The notes under the pieces were generated by a model. It was not told the origin of the DNA. It was given only the letters and a program-made list of their open reading frames with translations, and ran no database searches. Shown one piece after another: positions 11,976 through 21,460 of a DNA stretch of 64,000 nucleotides. The position numbers were made by a program, and so were the translations under genes. The stretch's first letter is position 1; every line of letters begins with the position of its first letter. This DNA comes from Desulfovibrio aminophilus (GTDB lineage Bacteria > Desulfobacterota > Desulfovibrionia > Desulfovibrionales > Desulfovibrionaceae): NCBI RefSeq assembly GCF_023660105.1, contig NZ_JAMHGA010000018.1, positions 124,001 to 188,000 of the forward strand. The letters are read 5' to 3'.

Positions 11976-12929
11976 TCAGCGCGCCAGATCGTCCAGGTGT
12001 CCGCGCAGGATCGCCCCGGAGCGCCGGAGGGCCTCCAACTCGCCGGGGTCCAGGGGCGCGTCCAGGATCTGCTCCACGCCGCCCGCCCCCACCACGCAGG
12101 GCATGGACAGGCAGACGTCGGCCAGGCCGTAATGGCCCTCGGCCAGGGTGGATACGGTGAGCACGCTCTTCTGGTCCCGCACCACGGCCTCCACGATGCG
12201 GCACAGGGAGAGGCCGATGGCGTAGGCCGTGGAGCCCTTGCGGTCGATGATGTCGTAGGCCGCCCGGGTCACTCCCTCCTGGGTCGCCTCGCGGAAGGCC
12301 GCGCCGCAGCCCATGCCCCGCTCCTCGCAGAACAGCTCCAGCGGGATGCCCGAGATGTTGCAGCGGCTCCAGAGAAGGACCTCGGAGTCGCCGTGTTCGC
12401 CGAGCACGTGGGCGTGGACGTTGCGGGGGTCCACCCGGCAATGCTCGGCCAGCAGGGAGCGGAAGCGCGAGCTGTCGAGCACCGTTCCCGAGCCCAGCAC
12501 CTGGCCGGGCGGCAGGTTGGAGGCCCGCAGGGCTACGTGGGTCACGATATCCACCGGGTTGGTGGCCAGGAGGAGCAGGGGGCGGCCGCCCGCGGCCGTG
12601 ATCCGCTCCACGATCCCGGCCACGGCCGCGGCGTTGGTCTTCATGAGCTCCAGCCGGGTCTGGCCGGGTTTCTGGGCCGCGCCCGCCGTGATCACCACGA
12701 TGTCGGCGTCGGCGCAGTCCTCGGGCCCGCCCACGGCGATGTTCATGGGCCCCACCAGGGGCAGGCCGTGGCGCAGGTCCATGGCCTCGCCCTCGGCCCT
12801 GCGACGGTCGATGTCCAGCAGGAGGAGGTCCGTGGCCAGACGGCGGATGGTCATGGCGTAGGCGAAGGCGCAGCCGACCTTGCCCAGGCCGACCACGGCC
12901 ACCTTCACCCGGCGGTCCTGGGTCGTCAT
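11976..12929 (-). CDS. ldh: L-lactate dehydrogenase (lactate/malate dehydrogenase family)
   Basis: A 317-residue NAD-dependent 2-hydroxyacid dehydrogenase. The Rossmann glycine motif GLGKVG is near residue 15 and DLRHG follows at about 52. The substrate-specificity loop reads GAAQKPGQTRLEL (about residues 83-95): the Gln in the position that is Arg in malate dehydrogenases points to lactate. ATNPVDI and the catalytic-histidine motif GEHGDSE (near 180) are intact. It would interconvert pyruvate and L-lactate in the cytoplasm. It is followed upstream on the same strand by a CMD-family gene. The lactate call rests mainly on the loop residue, so malate activity is not excluded. Confidence 0.88.
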   Translation of the reverse strand: MTTQDRRVKVAVVGLGKVGCAFAYAMTIRRLATDLLLLDIDRRRAEGEAMDLRHGLPLVGPMNIAVGGPEDCADADIVVITAGAAQKPGQTRLELMKTNAAAVAGIVERITAAGGRPLLLLATNPVDIVTHVALRASNLPPGQVLGSGTVLDSSRFRSLLAEHCRVDPRNVHAHVLGEHGDSEVLLWSRCNISGIPLELFCEERGMGCGAAFREATQEGVTRAAYDIIDRKGSTAYAIGLSLCRIVEAVVRDQKSVLTVSTLAEGHYGLADVCLSMPCVVGAGGVEQILDAPLDPGELEALRRSGAILRGHLDDLAR

Positions 12930-12953
12930 GCGGATATCCTCCCTGGGGCCGCG

Positions 12954-13280
12954 TCAGGAGAAGTGGAGTCCCACTTCGTCCAGCACGACCTTGAGGTACA
13001 TGAGCTTGGGGCCGCCGCCCATGAGCACGGCGAGCCAGGCGGCTTCGAGGATCTCCTCGCGGCTGGCCCCGGACTTCACGGCGTTGGCCACGTGCACGGC
13101 GATGCACCAGTCGCACTGGTTGGCCACGGCCAGGGACACCAGGGTCAGGTTCTTGGCCTTGCCGTCCAAGGCGCCCTCGGCCTTGGCGTTCTTCATGAAT
13201 TCCATGAGGGAGTCGAACTGGGGCGGGGTGGACTTCTTCAGTTCCTTGAACAGGGCATTGGCTTCTTCCAGCAGGGTCAT
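12954..13280 (-). CDS. Carboxymuconolactone decarboxylase (AhpD-like) family protein
   Basis: A 108-residue single-domain CMD protein. NQCDWCIAVHVANAVKSGAS at about residues 53-72 contains the CxxC and downstream His of the AhpD peroxidase-type redox site. Helical packing residues before and after (VSLAVA, EEILEAAWLAVLMGG) fit the family. Likely a small thiol peroxidase or disulfide reductase; true decarboxylase activity is not implied. The lactate dehydrogenase gene starts 25 bp downstream on the same strand. Confidence 0.88.
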   Translation of the reverse strand: MTLLEEANALFKELKKSTPPQFDSLMEFMKNAKAEGALDGKAKNLTLVSLAVANQCDWCIAVHVANAVKSGASREEILEAAWLAVLMGGGPKLMYLKVVLDEVGLHFS

Positions 13281-13313
13281 CTCGGCCTCCTTGGGTTGGG
13301 ATGCGGGGAATGG

Positions 13314-13670
13314 TCAGGGGTCGAAGGCGGGTACGGACAGTTCGCGTTCGATGCTCTCGGCGTCGCCGTAATGCAACTGCACCAGCCTGAGCAGGTGCGG
13401 AAAGCTCTCTTCGTCCACGGCGGTGAATTCCAGGGCCAGACCGGCGGGGTCCGAGCGGATCACGCGGGCCTCGGCCTCGATGGACAGGTCCGGGGCCAGG
13501 GCGATGCGGAAGCCGCATGCCTGCCCCGGTTCGAGGTCCGGCAGGGGGGTGGTCAGGGCGCCCTTGAGGCTCAAGTCCAGGGTCGTGACGGGACGGTCCT
13601 CGCCGTGGACCGTCACCAGGGCCTCGTGTCCGGTGCGCACTCGGGTGCGACGTCTCCTGTTCTCGTCCAT
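13314..13670 (-). CDS. PilZ-domain protein
   Basis: A 118-residue single-domain protein. ATG 13670 (MDENRRRRTRVRTG) is chosen over the track-longest start 39 bp upstream because GGAGG precedes it. The c-di-GMP-binding features are present: an Arg cluster RRRRTRVR at residues 4-12 and TLDLSLKGA near residue 35 (D/NxSxxG). The rest is a six-stranded barrel pattern. Stand-alone PilZ proteins relay c-di-GMP to motility or secretion machinery; the partner is not identifiable here. Confidence 0.85.
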   Translation of the reverse strand: MDENRRRRTRVRTGHEALVTVHGEDRPVTTLDLSLKGALTTPLPDLEPGQACGFRIALAPDLSIEAEARVIRSDPAGLALEFTAVDEESFPHLLRLVQLHYGDAESIERELSVPAFDP

Positions 13671-13774
13671 GGGGCCTCCGCGAATCAAGCAACGCCGATG
13701 GCTGGACAATACCCCCCGTCTGGGCGTATGGCAACCCGCATCGGTCTAATCCGCCCCGTGGAAACGGCCGATAA

Positions 13775-14929
<1,155 letters not shown>

Positions 14930-14938
14930 GAGGCTCCC

Positions 14939-15643
14939 ATGAAGGCCGTCGCCGTGGTCGGCTTCAAGAAGTCCGGCAAGACCGCCCTGACCCTCGAATT
15001 GTTGGAGGCGGCCCGTTCGCTCGGCCTCTCCGTGGCCGCCGGAAAGCACTCGCACCACGGCTTCGACGAGAAGGAGGGCACGGACACGGCCCGCTTCCGC
15101 GCCCTGGGCTGCCCGGTGCTGGCCTGGTCCCCGGGCGGGGCCCAGGTCTTCTGGCCCGACGGCCGCACCCTGCCGGACCTGGCCCCGCTGGTCACGGCGG
15201 ACCTGCTCGTCTGCGAGGGCGGCAAGACCCAGGGCCTCATGCCCCGGATCATCCTGGCCGACGACGAGGCCACGGCCCGGGAACTGGAACCCGAACTGGC
15301 CATCGCCGTCTGCGGCAAGGCCCAGCTGCCCGGCCTGCCCCGGCTGGAGGACCCCGAGGCCCTGGCCCGGCTGGCGGCCGACAAGGGCTTCCTCCTGCCC
15401 GGCCTGAACTGCGGCGGCTGCGGCCGCGAGGACTGCCGCGCCCTGGCCGTGGACATCGTGGCCGGAAAGGCCTCCCCCTCGGACTGCGTCTCCCTGCACG
15501 GAGGCCTGAGCGTGAGCGTGGGCGGCCGCCCCCTGGCCCTGAACCCCTTCGTGGCCCGGATGTTCGGCGCGGGCGTGCTGGCCATGCTGGCCGAGCTCAA
15601 GGGCTTCGGCCCCGGCGACGTCGAGATCAGACTGGAACGCTGA
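14939..15643 (+). CDS. MobB-like P-loop protein with C-terminal four-cysteine domain
   Basis: A 234-residue protein. Residues 1-140 match MobB, the GTP-binding helper of molybdopterin-guanine dinucleotide synthesis: P-loop VVGFKKSGKT at 6-15, then KHSHHGFDEKEGTDTARF and LLVCEGGK (about 89-96). The C-terminal part is not in standard MobB. Cys158, Cys161, Cys166 and Cys183, in the pattern CGGCGREDC...DC, resemble the small 4Fe-4S (FeS) domains of redox proteins. It overlaps moeA by 1 bp, supporting a molybdenum-cofactor role. The cluster is inferred, not shown. Confidence 0.8.
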   Translation: MKAVAVVGFKKSGKTALTLELLEAARSLGLSVAAGKHSHHGFDEKEGTDTARFRALGCPVLAWSPGGAQVFWPDGRTLPDLAPLVTADLLVCEGGKTQGLMPRIILADDEATARELEPELAIAVCGKAQLPGLPRLEDPEALARLAADKGFLLPGLNCGGCGREDCRALAVDIVAGKASPSDCVSLHGGLSVSVGGRPLALNPFVARMFGAGVLAMLAELKGFGPGDVEIRLER

Positions 15644-16881
15644 TGGAACAGGGATTTTTCCAGGTCCTGAGCCGCGCGGCCTTCGAGGGCCTGCTGCGGC
15701 GTTTTTCCCCGCTTCCGGCGGAGACCCTGCCCCTGGGCCAGTGCCTGGGCCGGGTCCTGGCCGAGGACGTGGCCGCGCCCGAGGACCTGCCGCCGCGTCC
15801 GCGCTCCTGCATGGACGGCTACGCGCTGCGCGCCCGGGACGTGTTCGGCTCCTCGGAGAGCGCCCCGTCCTACCTGGAGATCGCCGGAGAGATCGCCGTG
15901 GACCGGGCTCCGGATTTTTCCTTGGAGGCGGGGACCTGCGCGCGCATCCCCACCGGCGGGGTGCTGCCCGAGGGCGCGGACGCCGTGCTCATGGTCGAGC
16001 ACGGGCACGAGATGTCCGGCACCCTGGAGGCCCGCAAGAGCCTGGCCCCGGGCGAGAACGTCATGCTCGGCGGCGAGGACGCACGCGCGGGCGAGACGGC
16101 CCTGGCCGCCGGAACCGCGCTGCGCGTGCCCGAACTGGGCCTGCTGGCGGCCTTGGGTGTGACCCGGGCCCCGGTGCGCCGCCGGGCGCGGGTGGCGGTC
16201 CTGTCCACGGGCAACGAGGTGGTGTCCCCGGACGCCGTGCCCCGGCCCGGCCAGGTGCGGGACGTGAACAGCCTGGCCCTGGCCTGTCTGGCCCGCGAGG
16301 CCGGGGCCGAGGCCGCGACCCTGGGCATCGCGCCCGACCGCCTGGAATCCCTGCGCGCGGCCCTGCTGACCGCCCTGGAGACGAGCGACTGCGTGCTCCT
16401 CTCCGGCGGCAGCTCCGTGGGCTCGCGCGATCTCACCGTGGCCGCCCTGGACTCCCTGCCCGATTCCGAAATCCTGGCCCACGGCGTGGCCCTGTCCCCG
16501 GGCAAGCCCACCATCCTGGCCCGCGTGGGCGGCACGCCCGTGCTCGGCCTGCCCGGCCAGGTCACCTCGGCCCAGGTGGTCATGCTCGTGCTGGTCCAGC
16601 CCTTCCTGCGCCACCTCATGGGCCGGGCCGACGCCTTTGATCCGCTCCTGCGGCCCTCGCGCCCGGCGGAGCTGGCCCGCAACCTGGCCTCCAAGCCCGG
16701 CCGCGAGGACTACGTGCGCGTGCGGCTGGAGCCCCGCGAAGGGCGGCTTCCCCTGGCCCAGCCGCTGCCCGGCAAGTCCGGCCTGCTCACGACCCTGCTC
16801 CAGGCCCAGGGCCTGATCGCCGTCCCGGCCGACCGCGAAGGACTCTACGCGGGCGCGGCCGTGGACGTCTGGCTCATCTAG
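15643..16881 (+). CDS. moeA: Molybdopterin molybdenumtransferase MoeA
   Basis: A 412-residue enzyme that inserts molybdate into adenylated molybdopterin. SCMDGYALRARDVFG (about residues 49-63) is the N-terminal signature. VAVLSTGNEVV starts the MoaB-like domain, followed by VLLSGGSSVGSRD (about 255-267) and GLPGQVTSAQV (about 303-313). The C-terminal beta-barrel domain is complete. The ATG overlaps the TGA of the MobB-like gene (TGATG), indicating coupling. A SUOX-family molybdoenzyme follows 95 bp downstream. Confidence 0.95.
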   Translation: MEQGFFQVLSRAAFEGLLRRFSPLPAETLPLGQCLGRVLAEDVAAPEDLPPRPRSCMDGYALRARDVFGSSESAPSYLEIAGEIAVDRAPDFSLEAGTCARIPTGGVLPEGADAVLMVEHGHEMSGTLEARKSLAPGENVMLGGEDARAGETALAAGTALRVPELGLLAALGVTRAPVRRRARVAVLSTGNEVVSPDAVPRPGQVRDVNSLALACLAREAGAEAATLGIAPDRLESLRAALLTALETSDCVLLSGGSSVGSRDLTVAALDSLPDSEILAHGVALSPGKPTILARVGGTPVLGLPGQVTSAQVVMLVLVQPFLRHLMGRADAFDPLLRPSRPAELARNLASKPGREDYVRVRLEPREGRLPLAQPLPGKSGLLTTLLQAQGLIAVPADREGLYAGAAVDVWLI

Positions 16882-16976
16882 GGCCGCGCCGCCTTCCGCC
16901 GCCTCTGCCGTCCCGCCGCCGAGCGGGTCTTGTCTGCATCGCGTTCGGTGTTATCCTGGATGAAAAGGAGTCCGTC

Positions 16977-17705
16977 ATGGATGCGCCGCGCCGTTCCCTT
17001 CTGAAATGGCTCGGGGCCGGGGCCCTGGCCCTGGCGGGCTGGTGCTGGGGTCTGCTGCCCGGGTCCGTGCGCGCGGCGGTGAACGCCCGCTTTCCCACCC
17101 GCACCGTGGACGACGACGTATTCCGCTTCGACGCCCGCGCGGGCGAGGTGGTCTGGCCGGGAAACCGCCGCGAGCCCTACGTCCTGCGCCTGGACGGCCT
17201 GCTGGAGTCGCCCCGGGAAATGACCTGGGACGAACTGCGCGCCCTGCCCCGGGTGGAGCGCACCGTGGACTTCCACTGCGTGGAGGGCTGGAGCGTCCAG
17301 GACGTGCCCTGGGGCGGGGTGGATTTCAAGAGCCTCTTCGCGGGGGTGCGCCCGCTGCCCACGGCCACGCACGTGGTCTTCCACTCCCTGGGCAAGACGA
17401 AATACCCGCCCGAGGGCGCGGACCAATACATCGAGTCCTTCCCCATCGCGGACCTGCTCCGGCCGGACCTGGGGTACATGCTGGCCCTGGAGCTGGAGGG
17501 ACAGCCCCTGCCGCACGAGCGGGGAGCCCCGGCACGGGTTGTCTGCCCCTTCGATCTGGCCTACAAAAGCATCAAGTTCGTGACCCGGGTGGAATTCACG
17601 GACCGCGCCGTGCCAGGCTGGTGGACCCGGGCCAACCCGATCTATCCCGTGAGCGCGCCCGTTCCCGCGTCCCGGCTGCGGGTCAGGGACCCCCGCCGGG
17701 GCTAG
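16977..17705 (+). CDS. Tat-exported SUOX-family molybdopterin oxidoreductase
   Basis: A 242-residue protein of the sulfite-oxidase/MsrP fold. The N-terminus PRRSLLKWLGAGALALAGW carries a twin-arginine signal and hydrophobic core, so the folded enzyme is exported by Tat. VDFHCVEGWSVQDVPWGGV (about residues 98-116) contains the Cys that ligates molybdenum, and CPFDLAYKSIKFV near the C-terminus is the conserved lid. This short form lacks the sulfite-oxidase dimerisation domain. MobB-like and moeA genes immediately upstream supply the cofactor. The substrate is unknown; methionine sulfoxide or sulfite are family possibilities. Confidence 0.88.
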   Translation: MDAPRRSLLKWLGAGALALAGWCWGLLPGSVRAAVNARFPTRTVDDDVFRFDARAGEVVWPGNRREPYVLRLDGLLESPREMTWDELRALPRVERTVDFHCVEGWSVQDVPWGGVDFKSLFAGVRPLPTATHVVFHSLGKTKYPPEGADQYIESFPIADLLRPDLGYMLALELEGQPLPHERGAPARVVCPFDLAYKSIKFVTRVEFTDRAVPGWWTRANPIYPVSAPVPASRLRVRDPRRG

Positions 17706-17724
17706 GCGCGCCCCAGGAGACCGC

Positions 17725-18663
17725 ATGGACAGCGCCCGCCCCCTGTTGGCCGAGATGGCTCCCGACTTCCCGCTGCAATACGCGGGCAACCTCTTCACGG
17801 ACACCACCGAGTTCATGAGCATCGGCTACGGCGACGTGATCGTCGTGGGCGGGGCGCACTACCTCGTGCTGCGCGACGAGGCCGAGCGCCGCTTCGGCAT
17901 GGAGGACCCCAAGTTCTGGGTCAAGCGCTGCCGCCACCTGGAGAGCGGCGAGCGGCGCATCCTCAAGCTGGAGTTCTTCGAGAACTTCCCGGTGCGCATC
18001 GGCTCCTTCGAGGCCCGCTGCTACCGCAGCCCGCAGAAGGAGTCGCGCATCCTGGACCTCACGCGCGGCGACCCCCGCTTCATGCAGGGCGAGACCTTCC
18101 TGGACGCGGCCGGGCGCAACGTGCGCGTGCTGGAGGTGGTCCAGGGCCGCCGCCTGGACACGCTCATCGAGGACCTGGACATGGACCACGCGACCTATTT
18201 CCGGGAGCGCTTCCCGGAGGTGCTCGACCGGTTCCTGGGGGCCTGCGAGGCGTTGCGCTTCCTGCACGAGCGCGGGGAGAAGCACGGCGACGTGCGGCGC
18301 GACCACATCTTCGTGGAGTACAAGGGCGGGGCTTGGCGCTGGATCGACTTCGACTACGCCTTCGACTTCCACGAGAACCCCTTCGGCCTGGACCTCTTCG
18401 GCCTGGGCAACATCCTCGTCTTCCTCACGGCCAAGGGCACGCCCACGCCCATGAACATCCCGGCCGAGGCGGCGGCCACGCTCACGGGCGGGGACATGTC
18501 CATCGTCTTCGGCAACCGCCTGGTGAATCTGCGCAAGCTTTATCCGTACATCCCGGAGGACCTGAACCGGGTGCTCCTGCACTTCTCGGCCGCCAGCGAG
18601 GTCTTCTACGACTCGGTGGAGGAACTGGCCGGGGACCTGCGGGCCTGCCGCGCCCGGCTGTGA
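17725..18663 (+). CDS. Protein-kinase-fold protein, atypical catalytic loop
   Basis: A 312-residue protein whose layout follows a protein kinase. A beta-rich N-lobe (about 35-140) contains Lys81 in RILKLEFF and a candidate helix-C Glu in RSPQKESRIL. The hinge-like LEVVQGRRLDTLI (about 136-148) leads to ALRFLHERGEKHGDVRRDHI (about 176-194), in which HGD matches HRD but the metal-binding Asn position is His. WIDFDYAFDF (about 206-215) stands for DFG. The C-lobe is shorter than in Ser/Thr kinases. The gene is followed after 13 bp by a universal stress protein. Kinase ancestry is well supported by motif order; activity and target are inference. Confidence 0.6.
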   Translation: MDSARPLLAEMAPDFPLQYAGNLFTDTTEFMSIGYGDVIVVGGAHYLVLRDEAERRFGMEDPKFWVKRCRHLESGERRILKLEFFENFPVRIGSFEARCYRSPQKESRILDLTRGDPRFMQGETFLDAAGRNVRVLEVVQGRRLDTLIEDLDMDHATYFRERFPEVLDRFLGACEALRFLHERGEKHGDVRRDHIFVEYKGGAWRWIDFDYAFDFHENPFGLDLFGLGNILVFLTAKGTPTPMNIPAEAAATLTGGDMSIVFGNRLVNLRKLYPYIPEDLNRVLLHFSAASEVFYDSVEELAGDLRACRARL

Positions 18664-18676
18664 AAGGAGACGCGCC

Positions 18677-19165
18677 ATGAACGAGAAGCACATCCTGGTG
18701 GCCTTCGACGGCTCGGAAAACGCCCTGCGGGCCGTGGACTACGTGGGCAAGATGGCCGGGGGCATGCCCGGGGCCAGGGTCCGGCTGCTCTACGTGGAGC
18801 GCCTGCCGGAGCGGGATTTCTTCGAGACCGAGGCGGCCTGGAAGGACGCCTGCCGGGTTCAGGCCGACGCCGCGCGCCAGGCCCTGGCCTCGGCCGTGGA
18901 GCGGCTCAAGGCGGCGGGCCTGCCCCCGGACGAGGTGGACGACCGCTACCTGCCGAGTTGTCGCTCTCCGCGCAACGAGGCCCCGGCGTGCAGCCTGGGC
19001 ACGAGCATCGCCCGGGACATCGTGGGGGCCATGGACGAGGGCGGCTTCGGCACCGTGGTCATCGGCCGCCGGGGCGTGTCCAAGGCCGAGGAATTCCTGT
19101 TCGGCAGCGTGTCCACCAAGGTCATGCACCTGGCCAGGGACTGCGCGGTCTGGGTGGTGGCGTAA
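18677..19165 (+). CDS. Universal stress protein (UspA family)
   Basis: A 162-residue single Usp domain. HILVAFDGSENALRAVDYV (residues 5-23) is the first strand-helix with the nucleotide-contacting Asp. VVIGRRGVSKAEEFLFGSVS (about 130-149) contains the G-2x-G-9x-G-S/T motif of ATP-binding members. An inserted loop with a CRSPRNEAPAC stretch (about 94-104) is longer than in small UspA proteins. It lies 13 bp after the kinase-like gene and is probably co-transcribed with it. It may signal energy or stress status, possibly under the neighbouring kinase-like protein. Confidence 0.9.
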   Translation: MNEKHILVAFDGSENALRAVDYVGKMAGGMPGARVRLLYVERLPERDFFETEAAWKDACRVQADAARQALASAVERLKAAGLPPDEVDDRYLPSCRSPRNEAPACSLGTSIARDIVGAMDEGGFGTVVIGRRGVSKAEEFLFGSVSTKVMHLARDCAVWVVA

Positions 19166-19195
19166 CCCCGGCTTGAACCCGAACAGGAGGCGGCC

Positions 19196-19780
19196 ATGTT
19201 CGAGGAATGCCATCTGGAAGAATACCGGACGCTGCGCAAGGAGATCGACTCCAACCAGCAGATCGTCTCGAACCTGTTCAAGGTGAACGCCTCCGTGACC
19301 GCGGGCATCATCGGCTTCGGCCTGTCGGAAAACGCGGCGGGCGGGGCCGTGTTTCTCGCCGCCTACGCCCTGCTGATCCCCTCGATCCTCTACACCGCCT
19401 CGCAGCAGGAGGTCATCGCGGGCATCTCGCAGTACATCCGGGTCGTGCTGGAGCCGAAACTCGGCCTGGGCTGGGAGCGGTCGCTCCATCTGTTGCGGAC
19501 GCGCGGGCTGTCGCCGGAAAGGAGCCGGTTCCACAGGGCGATGGTGGGGTTCTACATGATTCTCGCCCTGGTCCCGGTGCTGGCGCTGGCCATGGCTCCC
19601 GACATTCCCTTGATGTCGCCGTCGTTCTGGCTGGCGGTCCTGCTGGGCGGGTTCACGGCATTCTTGTCCCGGAGGATACGGAGGGCCTGCGATGTCGGGT
19701 TCCACCGCGAATACGCCGAGGCTTGGCGCTCGGCGCTTGGATTGCAGGCGGAAGCAGGGGACGGGCCGGACGGCGGCTGA
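19196..19780 (+). CDS. Hypothetical membrane protein, four predicted segments
   Basis: A 194-residue protein, GGAGG before ATG 19196. A hydrophilic N-terminus (about 1-30, LEEYRTLRKEIDSNQQIVSN, coiled-coil-like) is followed by hydrophobic segments near residues 33-43, 48-62, 115-133 and 140-156, and a charged C-terminus. I recognise no named family. It follows the Usp gene by 30 bp and could be the third member of that operon. It ends 29 bp from the convergent recN gene. Confidence 0.7.
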   Translation: MFEECHLEEYRTLRKEIDSNQQIVSNLFKVNASVTAGIIGFGLSENAAGGAVFLAAYALLIPSILYTASQQEVIAGISQYIRVVLEPKLGLGWERSLHLLRTRGLSPERSRFHRAMVGFYMILALVPVLALAMAPDIPLMSPSFWLAVLLGGFTAFLSRRIRRACDVGFHREYAEAWRSALGLQAEAGDGPDGG

Positions 19781-19809
19781 GGCTGTGCTGGCCTCTTCTC
19801 TCCGCCTTT

Positions 19810-21408
19810 CTATGAATGGGGCGAAGCCCCCGAAGCCCCCGAAGCCCCCGGAGCCCCACCGCCGGCCATGCGCGTCAGCTCGGCCGCGATCTCGGCCTGG
19901 TCGAGTCTCCGGCAGCGGGTGTAGGTGGCGCCGTCCTCGACCTCCTTGCTGACCAGGAAGTGCCGCTCGGCCAGGGACGCCAGCTGGGGCCAGTGGGTGA
20001 TGAGCAGCATCTGCTGGCGGCCCGCCAGGGCCTTCAGCTTGTCGCCCACCTTGTTCAGGGTGTGGCCGCCGATGCCCGCGTCCACCTCGTCGAAGATGAG
20101 CGTGGGCGACTCCTCCGAGCTTTTCAGGCTGGTCACGGCCAGGAGGAAGCGCGAGAGTTCGCCGCCCGAGGCGATCTTGTCCAGGGGCCGGGGCGGCTGG
20201 CCCGGGTTGGGCACCCAGAGCAGCCGGGCGCGGTCCTCGATCAGCCCGGGGTAGGGCTCGGAGGGCTCGAAGGCGTATTCCACGCGGGCGTGCTCGGAGA
20301 AGCCCAGGCCGCGCAACTCGTCCTCCAGGGCGCGGCAGAGCCGTTCCCCGGCCGCGCGGCGGGCCGCGTTGAGCCGGGCCAGGGCCTGGCCCAGGCGGGT
20401 GGCGGCCGCGGCCTCCTCCTTGTCCAGGCGCTTCAGGTCCAGGCCGCAGGAATCCAGGAAATTCAGGTTCTCGACGATCTCGTCCTTGAGCGCGAGGATC
20501 TGCTCCAGGCTCTTGTTCAGCTTGCGCTTGAGCCGGGAAATCTCGAACAGCCGGGACTCCAGGGCGTCCAGGTCCACGCTCCCGCCGTCCTCGGCCTCGG
20601 CCCGGCGCAGGCGGTTGGCCAGGGCCTGGAGCCGCAGCCGGAAGTCCTCCACGGCCAGCCGCTCCTCCTCGAATTCGGGCAGCAGGGCGGACACGGCCTC
20701 CATGTCCCGGGCCAGGGCGGCCACGCCTTCGATGAGCGGCGAGTCGCTCCCCAGGATGTCCAGGGCCTCGGCCAGGGCCTTGTCCGCGCGCTCGCGGTCC
20801 CGCGCGCCCTCCTTGCGGGCCAGGAGTTCCTCCTCCTCGCCGGGCAGGGGATCGACCTTCTCGATCTCCGCGCGCTGGAATTCCAGGAAATCCCGCTGGC
20901 GGGCCAGCTCCTCGGTGCGGGCCGTCAGTTCGCGGCGGCGCTCCAGGATGCGGCGCAGTTCGGACAGGGCCTCCTCGCGCTCGGCCAGGAGGGACTGCTC
21001 GGGCAGGAATCCGTCCAGAATGCGGGCCTGGTACGCGGGCTGGAGGAGTTTCTGCTGGCCGTGCTGGGAGGTGTGCAGCACGAGCGAGGGCCGCAGTTCG
21101 AGCACGGCCTCCTGGGAGCCCAGGCGGTCGTCCAGAAAGAGGCGGGAACGGCCGGTTTCGGCCGAGAGTTCGCGGCGGATGACGAGGTCGCCCTCGGGCC
21201 GGGCGAAGAGGGCCTCGACCACGGCCTTTTCCTTGCCCGGCCGGACCATCTCCGCGCCCATGCGCTCGCCGGTGAGGAAGTCGATGGCGCGCAGGATGAA
21301 GGACTTGCCCGCGCCGGTTTCGCCGGTGAGCACGTTCAGGCCCTTGGAGAATTCCAACTCCGCGTCCTCGATGAGGGCCAGGTCGCGGATGCGCAGCAGT
21401 TCGAGCAT
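19810..21408 (-). CDS. recN: DNA repair protein RecN
   Basis: A 532-residue SMC-like ATPase of double-strand break repair. MLELLRIRDLALIEDAELEF starts the head domain; Walker A GETGAGKSF lies at residues 30-38, a central coiled coil spans about 150-360, the signature IASGGELSRFLLA is near 415, and Walker B TLIFDEVDAGIGGH follows. The C-terminal tail GGGAPGASGASGASPHS is not conserved and is encoded by a 9-bp tandem repeat. It is transcribed towards the membrane-protein gene. In many bacteria recN is SOS-controlled, but no clear LexA box was seen upstream. Confidence 0.96.
   Translation of the reverse strand: MLELLRIRDLALIEDAELEFSKGLNVLTGETGAGKSFILRAIDFLTGERMGAEMVRPGKEKAVVEALFARPEGDLVIRRELSAETGRSRLFLDDRLGSQEAVLELRPSLVLHTSQHGQQKLLQPAYQARILDGFLPEQSLLAEREEALSELRRILERRRELTARTEELARQRDFLEFQRAEIEKVDPLPGEEEELLARKEGARDRERADKALAEALDILGSDSPLIEGVAALARDMEAVSALLPEFEEERLAVEDFRLRLQALANRLRRAEAEDGGSVDLDALESRLFEISRLKRKLNKSLEQILALKDEIVENLNFLDSCGLDLKRLDKEEAAAATRLGQALARLNAARRAAGERLCRALEDELRGLGFSEHARVEYAFEPSEPYPGLIEDRARLLWVPNPGQPPRPLDKIASGGELSRFLLAVTSLKSSEESPTLIFDEVDAGIGGHTLNKVGDKLKALAGRQQMLLITHWPQLASLAERHFLVSKEVEDGATYTRCRRLDQAEIAAELTRMAGGGAPGASGASGASPHS
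19823..19858. repeat. 9-bp tandem repeat in the 3' end of recN
   Basis: Three exact units GAAGCCCCC (19823-19849) and a fourth with two mismatches (to 19858). Because the unit is 9 bp, copy-number changes would add or remove Gly-Ala-Ser triplets in the RecN tail without a frameshift. Confidence 0.85.
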
Positions 21409-21460
21409 GGGTGTCCCTTCAGGCTCCCTTAAACTCGGCCGGTGCGGGAATCAAGCGCGG

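Noticed and set aside
11976-12929. Malate dehydrogenase call
   Set aside because: The specificity loop has Gln (AQKPGQTR), where malate dehydrogenases have Arg. A lactate dehydrogenase call is therefore preferred.
19822-19858. CRISPR-like array
   Set aside because: The units are 9 bp, have no spacers and lie in a coding sequence.
19816-21432. 538-residue antisense frame over recN
   Set aside because: Composition (Gln/Gly/Ala/Leu-rich) is that of a codon-position shadow. recN on the other strand is unambiguous.
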